Part shown: positions 1-10,850 of the stretch, piece after piece
Layout: each line of letters starts with the position of its first letter
Position numbering within the stretch: the first letter of the stretch is position 1
Assembly: GCF_001411555.2 (NCBI RefSeq)
Contig: NC_049910.1
Span: 34,449,250 to 34,513,249 of the forward strand
Source: Juglans regia
Taxonomy: Eukaryota > Streptophyta > Magnoliopsida > Fagales > Juglandaceae
Direction of reading: 5' to 3'
DNA length: 64,000 bases
The notes under the pieces: generated by a model
Told to the model about the DNA's origin: nothing
What the model saw: the letters and a program-made list of their open reading frames with translations, nothing else
The model's database searches: none
Translations under genes and position numbers: made by a program

Positions 1-403
1 CCTGAGAATTGTTTGGTTTGTACTTACCTGCGGTACCATGTTTGGTAACGCAGATTTTGATGCAGAGGAGGATGAGGGCGAGCCTGAGGAGACGGCTCCG
101 CCCGACGAGTGATCCGGGATCACCGGTTATTGTTATTTTATTTTACCCATTTATATTTTCGGGACATGTGTTAAACTTTATTTTGGGATGACTGTATAAC
201 TGCTTTTAAACCTCTACTGATATTTGAATTGTATTTTAAATTCTGGTACTTAGTTGACTATCCGCTGCGATATTTTTATTTGTACACCGTTGCATGTACA
301 CACACTGGCACTTCGTTGGGATGTGTGACCGTTTGTCACCATACGGGCGTCTCGATTCCCGTGTTCTTATTTAAAGGGGGTCGGGGGCGCCACACCATTA
401 GCA
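1..403 (+). mobile_element. LTR-type retroelement fragment, 3' part
   Basis: The stretch opens with a short reading frame ending in an acidic tail (…EEDEGEPEE…, stop near 110), followed by AT-rich sequence. It ends in a GC-rich block reading GGGGGTCGGGGGCGCCACAC at about 376-395. The last 120 bases (281-403) match, in reverse orientation, a fragment at 31133-31255 that begins TGTGACGTCCCGAC. A TGT-GCC/GTC-CCGAC start is typical of plant LTR ends, so I read both as fragments of one LTR family. No polymerase domain is visible here and the left part runs off the window. The lineage (Ty3 or other) is not determined. Confidence 0.45.
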
Positions 404-439
404 GGCTTAGTTAGATGGAAGGCTCCTTCTATTGGGGTT

Positions 440-1085
440 GTAGAGAAATGTAGAAAGATGTTTCAATGGAAATTTTCCTCCATTCTATTGATGTGTTGAG
501 AATCTAATTTATACATAGTACATGCTCAAATTAAGGAATTACAGCAACCTAAATATAGAAGGATTTACAATTGTTTTGCTAGAATCCTACTGCACTATTT
601 ATTTACATTAGTATGGAAATCAGTAGCACTATTTTTGGTGAGAATATCCGCGTGATTTTGGGCTAAGCATCCGGGTGATTATCTTTTGAGTGATCTGCCT
701 TGATACACCCTTCAAAATTGAGCTGCCATCAGTAAGAGCAATTTTGTTTCTTAGTACTTTTGTCCACTGCCTTGAGAGTGGTTTTGTTAATAAATTAGCA
801 AGCTGGTCTTAAGTATGGACATGTCTGACTTGAAGTGCGCCTCGTTGAACCAGATCTTGAACAAAGTGAAGATCAATTTGAATATGTTTCATCCTTGAAT
901 GTTGAACAAGATTGAAACTAAGGTGTGTAGCTCCAAGATTGTCGCAAAGCAGAGATGGAGTTGATTGGAGCTTGAAACCAAGTTCTTGAAGAAGAGAATG
1001 TATCCAAATAGTTTCAGAAGCTACATTAGCAAGCGCCCTGTGCTCAGCTTTTGTCGAGGATCTTGCCACTGCACGTTGTTTATTT
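440..1085 (-). pseudogene. Ty1/copia retrotransposon 3' end: RNase H C-terminus plus LTR remnant
   Basis: Reading the minus strand from about 1085, the translation shows ARSSTKAEHRALA, WIHSLLQELG, LLCDNLGATHL and RMKHIQIDLHFVQDLV. These are the ordered motifs at the C-terminus of copia RNase H. A TAA at about 808-810 interrupts it, after which the same frame continues as DQLANLLTKPLSR and then LRNKIAL, the usual copia polyprotein ending. Downstream on the minus strand, to about 440, lies an LTR-like AT-rich segment ending in TTTCTCTACA. The internal stop and the missing gag, integrase and reverse transcriptase show it is a dead fragment. The family call is secure; the LTR limits are approximate. 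Confidence 0.8.
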
Positions 1086-1187
1086 GAGCTCCATGAGATA
1101 GGATTTGAACCTCGGAAGCTAATATAGGCTAATATAGCATCTGGGTTATTACCTTTTGAGTGATCTGCATTTATAGGGGTCTATAAA

Positions 1188-1475
1188 GTGAACTGGGACA
1201 TTGCTTAAAGTAGCAGTCATGATAAAAAGGTAGGGGTTGGTGTTATAGTAAGGGACTATGGTGGCTTTGTTATTGCTGTAAAGAGAAAGCATAGAGTGGT
1301 GGCTAAGGACTGACTATTGGTAGAAGCATTTGGTGATGCTATTTGCCAAGGAATTAGGGATCAAAAGACTAATTCTGGAAGGTGATGCATTGAAGGTAGT
1401 CAATAGCATAGTTTAGAAGGAAGAGTCTAATTATTGCATAAGTTTTCTCGTATGGGACATTAGGTGTTGAGATGA
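1188..1475 (+). pseudogene. LINE-derived RNase H (RVT_3) fragment, degenerate
   Basis: Translation on the plus strand gives VNWDIA, then KKVGVGVIVRDYGGFVIAVK, then LVEAFGDA, and after a frame change LILEGDALKVVNSI. This order is that of the RNase H-like domain at the end of plant L1-type LINE ORF2 proteins; an intact relative lies at 60453-60960 in this window. In-frame stops and at least one frameshift make it non-coding. No reverse transcriptase remains next to it. It ends where sequence becomes AT-rich ahead of a GATGAGATG-type MITE. Confidence 0.65.
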
Positions 1476-1569
1476 GTTTGAGTATTGGATGACGATGAAG
1501 CTTTGGAGATCTCAAAATCAAAATTTAGATAAAAGGCCACGCCATATATGGAATTTTGAAGAAGAATTA

Positions 1570-1792
1570 GGGGAGGTTTGGATAGTAAGTTGATGAGATG
1601 AAAGTTGAATAAAGTATTGTTAGAATATTTTTTTTAATATTTATTTTTATTTTAAAATTTGAAAATGTTGAATTATTTATTGTATTTTGTATGAAAATTT
1701 GTGAAAATTGTAATGATTAGATGTGATGAGATGAATGTCAGGTTATTTTTAAATTTTCAAGAATGCGATTTTGAAATTCAAACAAAGTCTAA
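1570..1792. mobile_element. MITE-like AT-rich element of the GATGAGATG family
   Basis: A 220-bp AT-rich stretch starts near GGTTTGGATAGTAAGTTGAT and ends near TTCAAACAAAGTC, so the ends are weakly inverted around GTTTGGAT/GTTTGAAT. Internally it has GATGAGATG, GTTGAATAAAGTATT and TAATGATTAGATG, which recur in many elements of this window (for example 20405-20600 and 36545-36744). No target duplication is clear. Called from family resemblance. Confidence 0.45.
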
Positions 1793-1837
1793 TCAATTCA
1801 AAGGCCCTTTAAGGAGCATACAATTTTTTTACGCAAT

Positions 1838-2083
1838 GAGAGAAAAAAAGTTTTTAGACTTGTAATTACAAAAGTTATTTCTCTTAAAGTTTTTGTAAAC
1901 TACACAAACTACAAGGATAATAATTGTGGAGCCTTATTAGGTACAAGTGGTTTAGCACACCAAACTACGTACCAACGTTGACATGATTTTTTTTATGCAA
2001 TCAGATATTGATAAGGTTTCCAAGTGTGCCAAAAGAGAAAAAATAGTTTTGAGACTTTTACAAAAATTATTTCTCTTATTTGT
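1838..2083. repeat. Two copies of a short hairpin-like motif
   Basis: About 45 bp is repeated at 1840-1887 and 2033-2081: an AGAGAAAAA start, a core with GACTT…ACAAAA…TTATTT, and a TTTCTCTT end, so the ends are inverted repeats of one another. The first copy contains the 12-bp palindrome TTGTAATTACAA. A third, shorter copy lies at 36333-36373. Function unknown. Confidence 0.4.
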
Positions 2084-2159
2084 ATGAAACTTATTTGTAT
2101 TAATGTTCAAATAGCAGAATTGAGTTGTTCTGGATATGCTGCCCTGGACTAGTTTTACC

Positions 2160-2492
2160 TCTAAAGGATTCATTATACGAGTTTATTTTCGTTACCAAAG
2201 AACCTTGTCTTGTGGTTGGCTTATTTTGCTTAGTGTTCATTTTTTTTTAATCGATGTTGTGATTTGATGCATGTAGGCTAATTCAAAATTTAATAAATAT
2301 CGCTAATTTTTTACATAAATTAAATTGAACAAAGAATTGTTGCATGCACATATTTACCTCCTCTAGGTGTTATTTAGGACCAATATTATAATTTCAATTG
2401 GCATAAGAGATTTAGAGTGCATTCACTCTAGATTTAAAATTATTTTATGAAACAAACAAGTCTTAAGTGTGTAAATCTACTCCTTCCTTCCT

Positions 2493-2567
<75 letters not shown>

Positions 2568-3051
2568 AAATCAAGGACTTTGTATCTGATTTTCGCCGGA
2601 GGAAGCTTCTTCCTCCTTCTCCACCTCATTTTCCTCCTTTCTCCATCCACTCACCTTGTGTATCAAGGTAGTTATTTTTGCTTAGTTCCATTTTGCTTCT
2701 TTCAAAGCCGAAAAAGATAGATCTATGGCTTTTCGACAACACCTGAGAGACACACACAGTATAAGCAGACTCTTAGGTCACAAATCGTTCGCAGGAAAGT
2801 GTCTGTCTTGCAAAAATCACTGCGTGTCATCCTCACATGCAACTCTTTCCAACAGCTCTTTTCACAACATGTGCCAGATCACCGGACTCGCCACCACCAG
2901 ATCTTTCAGATCTGACCTTTGTAGCTGAAAAGAGATAAGCATGTTACCTTCACACATTACCACAGATTCTGAAGTCAACCGGAGTTTGTCCAAACTGCAA
3001 TCCATCCTTTTTCATATTTATCTTACTGTTTTTCTTTTTAGTTTTCCTATT
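2160..3051. other. Unrecognised intergenic sequence with short open frame
   Basis: No gene is recognised. A 67-codon frame (2725-2928, plus strand) begins MAFRQHLRDTHS and lies in sequence that is less AT-rich than the surroundings. A CTCC/TTCC-rich leader precedes it. It could be the start of an element ORF or a captured exon. It has no domain I can name, and it is followed at 3052 by a MITE. The CT microsatellite at 2496-2560 is listed separately. Confidence 0.3.
2496..2560. repeat. (CT)n microsatellite, about 32 units
   Basis: An uninterrupted CT dinucleotide run of 65 bases is flanked on the left by TCC/TTCC pyrimidine tract and on the right by ATATAT. It is pure, so likely length-polymorphic. 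Confidence 0.95.
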
Positions 3052-3546
3052 TAGGAGTGGAAAAAGAAACTGGTGAACCAGTAAACTGGATTGGACCAGA
3101 CCGAACTGACCAATTCGGTCCGATACTGGGATCGGTCTGGTCCAATACCAGTTTCATTTTTCTCAAAACAGGTCGAAATCGGTCTGGTTCCTATTCTCCT
3201 TTTTCTAACACCGGCACTAGTTTCATAGTATTAATTAGTATTAGTAAATATAACAATATATTACAATATACTATAATATATCACTATACTCTATAATACA
3301 ATTATAATATATATTATAATATATTACAATATATTATCACTATATTATTATATACTATAATATATATATATACAATATTATATATACTATATATATATAT
3401 AATATACCGGAAAAATCAGACCGGAAGTATCGGTTTAGGAGTGTAACCAGTGTGGTATTGGTTCTTCAAATCTCAAAATAGGCATATACCGGTTTGGTTC
3501 TAAAATATGTTCAAAATCGAATCGAACCGGACCAATATACACCCTA
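3052..3546. mobile_element. hAT-like non-autonomous element (MITE)
   Basis: The element begins TAGGAGTGG and ends ATACACCCTA, matching the TAGGGGTG-type ends of plant hAT elements. The subterminal regions are rich in ACCGGT/GGTCCGGT-like motifs in both orientations, and the centre (about 3230-3420) is ATATT/AATAT-rich. The flanking octamers are TTCCTATT (3044-3051) and TCCTTATT (3547-3554), which agree at 6 of 8 positions with two transitions, consistent with a decayed 8-bp target duplication. No coding capacity. Confidence 0.6.
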
Positions 3547-3559
3547 TCCTTATTGTTAA

Positions 3560-4505
3560 TTAAAATATAAAAAGAGTTAATCTCTCAGAGTTTTGTCTAT
3601 AGAGTTTGAGTCCTCTTCTTCTATGAATACTGGGTTTGAGTCTCTGTTTGGACTAAGAGTACTGTCTCGTGGATGTTTGTTTGTAGAAAGTATTAACAGT
3701 AATAAAGACCAGAACAGTCACAAAAGGAAATATGGTGGAACTCCAAATGCATTATTTTGATATGTGATCATCCCATAATGTATTCGGTCATGGATGTAAG
3801 TTTTTTTATGAATGAATGATCACATTTCCCTTAAAAAAAAAAAAATTGAATGTGATCCTTGCATACTCACGTCATCTTGAATTGCATCGCCTAATTAGAA
3901 ACTATTTTTTCTAATCAACAACCATAAACTTCATTTCATTAAAATCAAACAACTTTATAATCTTATATTGGCTTAATAGTTTCTAACCATTTTAGAAAAT
4001 TTTTAGGGTAATTGAACTAGCTTCACTTTTTATCTCATTTCAATTTTAAATGCTGCTTGGGTGAGGAGTCATGATAACCATTTTTATTATTTTTTTACAA
4101 TCATCTTTTAAAATCAGAATATTTATGTAAAGTGAGATTATTTTTAAAAGTTATTTTATAAAAATATTTTGCATAATTTAAAGTATAGTTCTATAAGAAT
4201 TATAAAAAATAATTGTAGTCATGTACCATTTTCTTTTGTAAAGTTGTTATCAACGGTTTGCACCAAAATTTAGAACGAAATATTTCAATATGAGTACATT
4301 TTAAGATAGACATTATGTAAAGTCATAAAAATTACAAAGTCATAAAACTATCGTTACAAGTTTAAAAACATGATAAAAGTGAAGAGATTGTGAGAGTAAA
4401 CTCGAAAGCGGTTTGAAAGTGAACTCCATATTTTTTCGGTTCTCTTTTCGGTTTCAGTACTTTTTATCTGTAATTCTTGTTTATTTACGTTTAATGGGTT
4501 TGAGC
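3560..4505. other. AT-rich intergenic stretch, no gene seen
   Basis: Low-complexity AT-rich sequence with only tiny open frames. No recognisable domain, RNA gene or element end. At 4510 the duplicated block shared with 16210 begins. Confidence 0.5.
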
Positions 4506-4509
4506 AGCC

Positions 4510-7180
4510 ATGTCTTTCTATGACATTTTTTGTCTTCTAATGTTGTTCTTCACGTGGAGCTGTAAGAATTCTATTCAAAGATGCCCAGTTCACATGACAC
4601 CAATTGTCAAAAGTCATGACACCAATTGTCGGCCACACTCAAAAAGAAATCGTAGAAACGGCCATTTCTCTAAAGTGAGTCAAGGTCTTCTCAAATAATG
4701 CAACGGTGATAATAATCGGTGGAAATATGTGTATTATAGGGAGAAAGGAAGAGACGAAAATGTAAAACAAATTAAATATATATATAAAAAGTTGAAAAAT
4801 GTTTTGGGTAAAGAGATTTCAATGAAAGTAAATTTATAATTGATGTAATTTGATAAAATAGATCTAACATATTACATCAAATCAAGTCTATTTTTTTATT
4901 TTACTTTTCTAAAAGTTATATGGTGTCCATTTGTCGTTAATTTGCAGCCATAGGATGCCAGCTTAGATGAAATGCATAGCATTTGTGGAATATATTAAAG
5001 AAAAATGATATTTTAAGTGGTGGAGTATGTAAGCGCCACACACCTCTTTGAAAAACATAAGTAAATACAAGACTTGTTTGAATAAAAAATTAATTTTTTA
5101 ATAATAAACTTTATTTTTTTTCAAAGTAATTGTACGGCACTTACGTACTCTACGACTATATATAATATTACTCTTTAATAAAATATAAATATTTTCTGAT
5201 ACGTTGTTTTAGAGTGTTACAGTTTTATTTAAGTTAACATGTTTTATTTGATTTTTAAAAATGAGAGAAAAGAAAAAGTTAATCGAATACGAATGTTATA
5301 AAATTAAAAGTTTGTTTGACTATAATTTTTTTAATATTGTTTTTATTGTGAAATTTAAAAAAGTTGTACTATTTTTTTGTTTGAAAATTTAAAAAAATTT
5401 TAATAATTAGGTAATGATTAAATAAAAATTAAATTAAAGATTTGAAATTAAAAAATATTTTATATTTAAATAATATTTATAAAAAAATTATAAAAAACGT
5501 ATATCTCATCTCATTTAATCTAAAAATCAATAATTCAAAAGCTTGATCTCTTTATCCATCTCTATCACCATTAATACTGAGTCAAGGTCTTCTAAAATAA
5601 TGGAACCAGTATGACTACTTGGCTGGCACTATAAGGACATGAATCATTACTAAAGATCCAAGACTTGTAGCGGAACCCAATATGCACGGATATGTCATCA
5701 CCATGAAAGACTTTTCTAAATGATTATAGGTGGAAATATACGTATATGTAAAAAAGAAGAGACGAAAATGTAAAGCAAATTATACATATAAAAATGAGTC
5801 CATCTATCATTAATTTGAAGTCCTATGATGTCAGCTTATTATATATATATATATATGTATGTATGTATGTATGTAAGTATGTAACTTAAATAATAACATA
5901 TTAATAACTTAATATTCATATTCATATTTCACAATAAGTTTATATCAAGGAGAGGCATAAACAATAATATTAAAATTTTATATTATATTAATTTTATAAT
6001 ATGTGTAATATATATAGCATAAAAATTAAAAAAATTATAATATACTAATATAAGAAATTAAATATATATTTCGCTTTGGTTTGGTCTAATTCGCTTTTCA
6101 AATCTTGAAAATCGATAGCAAACTGATTTTTAATCGGTTTTGGTTTCTAGGAAACCGACCGAATTGGTCCGATTCTTTTTAATTAGTTCAATCGGTTTAA
6201 TCAATTTTTTCTTACAATACTCCTAATTTTTAATCATATAAAAAAAGATTTTAAGATATCATGTGGACTGGCTTAATTTTATCTTATTTCAATCTTAAAT
6301 GTTACTTGGGAGAGGAGGCCAATACTTCAACTTCAACTTTTTCAAAGTCTAGGACATATCAAGTAAATCAATTAGGTAATGCATGCAGAAAAGGCCCTAA
6401 TTTGTTAAAAGTTGAATAAAATATTATTAGAATATAATTTTTTAATATAATTTTTATTTTGGCTTTGGTTTGGTCTAATTCAATTTTCAAGTTTTGAAAA
6501 CCGATACCAAACTGGTTTTTAATTGGTTTTGGTTTCTAGGAAACAGACCAAACAGGTCTGATTCTGTTAAGTTCAATTGGTTTGATCAATTTTTTTTTAC
6601 AGTACTCCTAGTTTTTAACCATATAAAAAATGATTTTAGGGTATCATGTGGACTAGCTTAATTTCATCCTATTTCAATCTTAAATGTTACTTGGGAGAGG
6701 AGGCTAATACTTCAACTTCGAACTTTTTCAAAGTCTAGGACTTATCAAGTACTAAATCAATTAGCATTCGTTGGATTGTTTACAGCGAGATCAGAAACTT
6801 TTTGCAAAGTTCTATCACCCGGTTAGAAGCCTTTTATAAAGTTGTCATGCATCAATGGTGATCATCAGTGTACCATCTTCTTAATACACCTTTTGTGAAG
6901 TTCTTGATAGTATACATTGAATGTAGAAAGAATGAAGTTTCGAAGCAACTTTCAAATTAAGCAGATGTCAAGCACTCAACAATCAACCATTATCACTGAG
7001 TCAAGGTCTTCTAAAATAATGGAACCAAATTACTACTTGGCACTATAAGGACATGCAGTTACTAAGGATCGAAGATCTTCTAGGAACCCAGTATGCATGG
7101 ATATGTCATCAACATGGAAGACTTTTGTAGACAGTAATCGATGGAAATATGCGTATTACATGGTAAAAGGAAGAGATGAA
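4510..7180 (+). repeat. Duplicated block 1, copy 1 (partner 16210-19600)
   Basis: From 4510 (ATGTCTTTCTATGACA) the sequence is near-identical to that from 16210 onward. Shared landmarks include CACCAATTGTC repeated twice, GTCAAGGTCTTCTCAAATAA, an (AT)n(GTAT)n tract at 5836-5890, and the GGTTTGGTCTAATTCG segment. At about 6400 this copy jumps from GGCCCTAATTTG to TTAAAAGTTGAATAAAATAT, whereas the partner keeps about 700 bp more (18113-18830) before resuming the same sequence. The block contains upstream-repeat units but no coding sequence. Confidence 0.75.
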
Positions 7181-8085
7181 AGTGCAAAACAAATTATACA
7201 TATAAAAAGTTATATGGAAATGGAGTCCATCTGTCATTAATTTGAAGCCCTTTGATGCTAGCTTATTATAATGTGTGTGTGTAAGTATGTAACTTAATCT
7301 ATAAGGATAAATAACAACATATTAATAGCTTAATATTCATATTCATACTTAAGAGTAAGTTTATATCGACGTGGCATAAACAATAATATTAAAATTTTAT
7401 ATTATATTATATTAATTTTATAGTATGTGTAATATATATAGCATAAAAATTAAAAAAAAAATTAGAATATATTTAATATAAGAAATTAAATATATATATT
7501 TCGCTTTTGTTTGGTCTAATTGGGTTTTCAAATGTTGAAAGTCGATACCAAACTGGTTTTTAATCAGTTTTGGTTTCTAGGAAACTGACCAAACCGATCC
7601 GATTCTTTTCAGTTCAATCAATTTGATCAATTTTTTTTTACAGTACTCTTAGTTTTTAACCATATAAAAACTGATTTTAGGATATGTGGGCTAGCTTAAT
7701 TTTATCTTATTTCAATCTTAAATGTTACCTGGGAGCGGAGGCCAATACTTCAACTTCAACTTTTTCAAAGTCTAGGACTTATCAAGTAAATCAATTAGGT
7801 AATGCATGCAGAAAAGGCCCTAATTTGGTTGGGATATCCTCTAGCATTAATTCGTTGGATTGTTTACAGCGAGAGAAACGTTTTTGCAAAGTTCTAAAAC
7901 CGGCCGGGAAGAAGCCTTTTATAAAGTTGTCATTAACGGTGATCGTGAGTACCATCTTCTTAATACACTTTTTGTGAAGTTCTTGATAGTATATATGACT
8001 GCTTTGTGAAAGCACATCATGTCACAGCCAGAGTCATGAGAGGACTTCAAAGTTGCAAAATTCCATTTAGTAATGAATTTTGTGA
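7135..8085 (+). repeat. Duplicated block 2, copy 1 (partner about 9970-10850)
   Basis: Nearly identical to about 9970-10850, sharing GGTAAAAGGAAGAGATGAAAG, the (GT)n tract before GTAAGTATG, and GCAGAAAAGGCCC. The partner lacks about 60 bases between the AATCTTAAAT and TTAGGTAA segments. Short open frames on the minus strand in both copies are shadows of this repeat, not genes. Confidence 0.7.
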
Positions 8086-8198
8086 ATACTAGTGATCTAT
8101 TAACTCAATGATAAATTTTGTGTTAGATGATGTTAACTCGGTGTTAAATGATACTAGTTAAATGAAAATTTTGTGAATAATACAAAATTTTGTGATTT

Positions 8199-8236
8199 GT
8201 TAACTCATATCATTTCATGAAATGATTTGAGTTAAC
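8199..8236. repeat. 38-bp palindrome
   Basis: Two 19-base arms, GTTAACTCATATCATTTCA and TGAAATGATTTGAGTTAAC, are reverse complements with one mismatch and no loop. It lies inside a Tourist-like AT-rich element. A shorter relative with a 3-base loop lies at 48496-48528. Confidence 0.85.
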
Positions 8237-8526
8237 ATGTTTTATTTGATTTTAGGAAAGGAGAGAGAAAATGTTGAATACAAATATAATAAAGTTAAAA
8301 AGTTGTTTGAATATCATTTTTTAATATTGTTTTTATTTTGAAATTTGAAAAAGTTGCATTATTATTTATTTATTTATTAGAATTTGAGACAGTTTTAATA
8401 ATAAGATGAAAATTAGGTTAGAGATTTGAAATTAAGTTTTGTGTTTGAATGATGTTTGAGAATAAAATTATGAAAAGTTTTGAGATAATCATCTCATCTC
8501 ATCCAAGTTCCGAAACATAGGCTAAA

Positions 8527-9787
8527 AATCAATATTCAAAAGCTTTCTCTCTTTGTCCATCTCTATCACCATTATCACTGAGTCAAGGTCTTCTAAAATA
8601 ATGGAACCACAATTACTACTTGGCGCTATAAGGACATGTCATAACTAAGGATCGAAGACTTCTAGGAACCCAGTATACACGTATATGTCATTACCATGGA
8701 AGACTTTTCTAGATAGTAATCGGTGGAAATATGCGTATATGGAAAAAGGAAGAGACGAAAATGCAAAACACATTATACATATAAAAAAAGTTATATGGAA
8801 ATGGTGTCCATCTGTGATTAATTTGAAGCCCTACGATACCAGCTCATTATATATGTGAGTTTGTATCTTAATCTATAAGGATAAATAATAACATGTTAAT
8901 AACTAAATTAATATTCATATTCATATTTAAGAGTAAGTTTATATCAATAAGGCATAAAAAATAATATTAAAATTTCTTGTTATATTAATTTTATAATATG
9001 TGTAATATATATAGCATAAAAACTAAAAAAGTTTAAATATATTTAATATAAGAAGTTAAACATATCCTATATAAAAAATTAAATATATATATTTCGCTTC
9101 GGTTTGGTCTAATTCGGAAATCTTCAAATCTTGAAAACCAATACCAAACTGGTTTTTAATCAATATTCAAATGCTTGCTCTATCACCATCTCTATCACCA
9201 TTATCACTGAGTCAAGGTCTTCTAAAACAATGGAACCACACATGATTACTACCTGGCGCTATAAGGACATGTCATTACTAAGGATCAAAGACTTCTAGGA
9301 ACCCAGTATACATGTATATGTCATTACCATGGAAGACTTTTCTAGATAGTAATCGGTGGAAATATGCGTATATGGAAAAAGGAAGAGACGAAAATGCAAA
9401 ACACATTATACATATAAAAAAAGTTATATGGAAATGGTGTCCATCTGTGATTAATTTGAAGCCCTACGATACCAGCTCATTATATATGTGAGTTTGTATC
9501 TTAATCTATAAGGATAAATAATAACATGTTAATAACTTAATTAATATTCATACTCATATTTAAGAGTAAGTTTATATCAATAAGGCATAAAAAATAATAT
9601 TAAAATTTCTTGTTATATTAATTTTATAATATGTGTAATATATATAGCATAAAAACTAAAAAAGTTATAATATATTTAATATAGGAAGTTATACATATCC
9701 TATAAAAAAAATTAAATATATATATTTCGCTTCGGTTTGGTCTCATTCGGAAATCTTCAAATCTTGAAAACCAAACTGGTTTTTAAT
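8527..9787 (+). repeat. Head-to-tail tandem duplication, about 630 bp per unit
   Basis: Two almost identical units (about 8527-9157 and 9158-9787) each run from AATCAATATTCAAA through GTCAAGGTCTTCTAAAA, CCCAGTATACA, TACGATACCAGCTCATTAT and GGTTTGGTCT. A third start (about 9787) diverges after some 150 bp into the block-2 type. The private variants (TACGATACCAGCTC, CACATTATACAT) show the two units are the youngest pair in the array. Confidence 0.8.
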
Positions 9788-9969
9788 CAATATTCAAATG
9801 CTTGCTCTATCACCTTCTCTATCACCATTATCATTGATTCAAGGTCTTCTAAAACAATGGAACCACACATGATTACTAGCTGGCGCTATAAGGACATGTC
9901 ATTACTAAGGATCGAAGTCTTCTAGGAACCCATTATGCACGGATATGTCATCCCCATGGAAGACTTTTC

Positions 9970-10850
9970 TAGATAGTAATCGATGGAAATATGCGTATTA
10001 CATGGTAAAAGGAAGAGATGAAAGTGCAAAACAAATTATACATATAAAAAGTTATATGGAAATGGAGTCCATCTGTCATTAATTTGAAGCCCTTTGATGC
10101 TAGCTTATTATAATGTGTGTGTGTAAGTATGTAACTTAATCTATAAGGATAAATAACAACATATTAATAGCTTAATATTCATATTCATACTTAAGAGTAA
10201 GTTTATATCGACGTGGCATAAACAATAATATTAAAATTTTATATTATATTAATTTTATAGTATGTGTAATATATATAGCATACAAATTTTTTAAAAAAAA
10301 ATTAGAATATATTTAATATAAGAAATTAAATATATATATTTCGCTTTTGTTTGGTCTAATTGGGTTTTCAAATGTTGAAAGTCGATACCAAACTGGTTTT
10401 TAATCAGTTTTGGTTTCTAGGAAACTGACCAAACCGATCCGATTATTTTCAGTTCAATCAGTTTGATAAATTTTTTTTTACAGTACTCTTAGTTTTTAAT
10501 CATATAAAAAATGATTTTAGGATATGTGGGCTAACTTAATTTTATCTTATTTCAATCTTAAATATTAGGTAAGGCATGCAGAAAAGGCCCTAATTTGGTT
10601 TGGATATCCTCTAGCATTAATTCGTTGGATTGTTTACAGCGAGAGAAACGTTTTTGCAAAGTTCTAAAACCGGCCGGGAAGAAGCCTTTTATAAAGTTGT
10701 CATTAACGGTGATCGTGAGTACTATCTTCTTAATACACTTTTTGTGAAGTTCTTGATAGTAAATATGACTGCTTTGTGAAAGCACATCATGTCACAGCCA
10801 GAGTCATGAGAGGACTTCGAAGTTGCAAAATTCCATTTAGTAACTTGATC
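9970..10850 (+). repeat. Duplicated block 2, copy 2
   Basis: Near-identical partner of 7135-8085 (see that entry). Minor indels occur in the A-tract after ATATATAGCATA and a short deletion before TTAGGTAAGGCATGC. Non-coding. Confidence 0.7.

Noticed and set aside
2447..2671. Frame with a long leucine-serine repeat
   Set aside because: It is the translation of the CT microsatellite.
5830..5890. Possible CRISPR-like or tandem array from GTAT repeats
   Set aside because: It is a simple (AT)n(GTAT)n microsatellite in plant nuclear DNA.
7791..8015. 74-codon minus-strand open frame, repeated at 10558-10785
   Set aside because: It is identical because the underlying block is duplicated. It has no domain and lies across repeat anchors.
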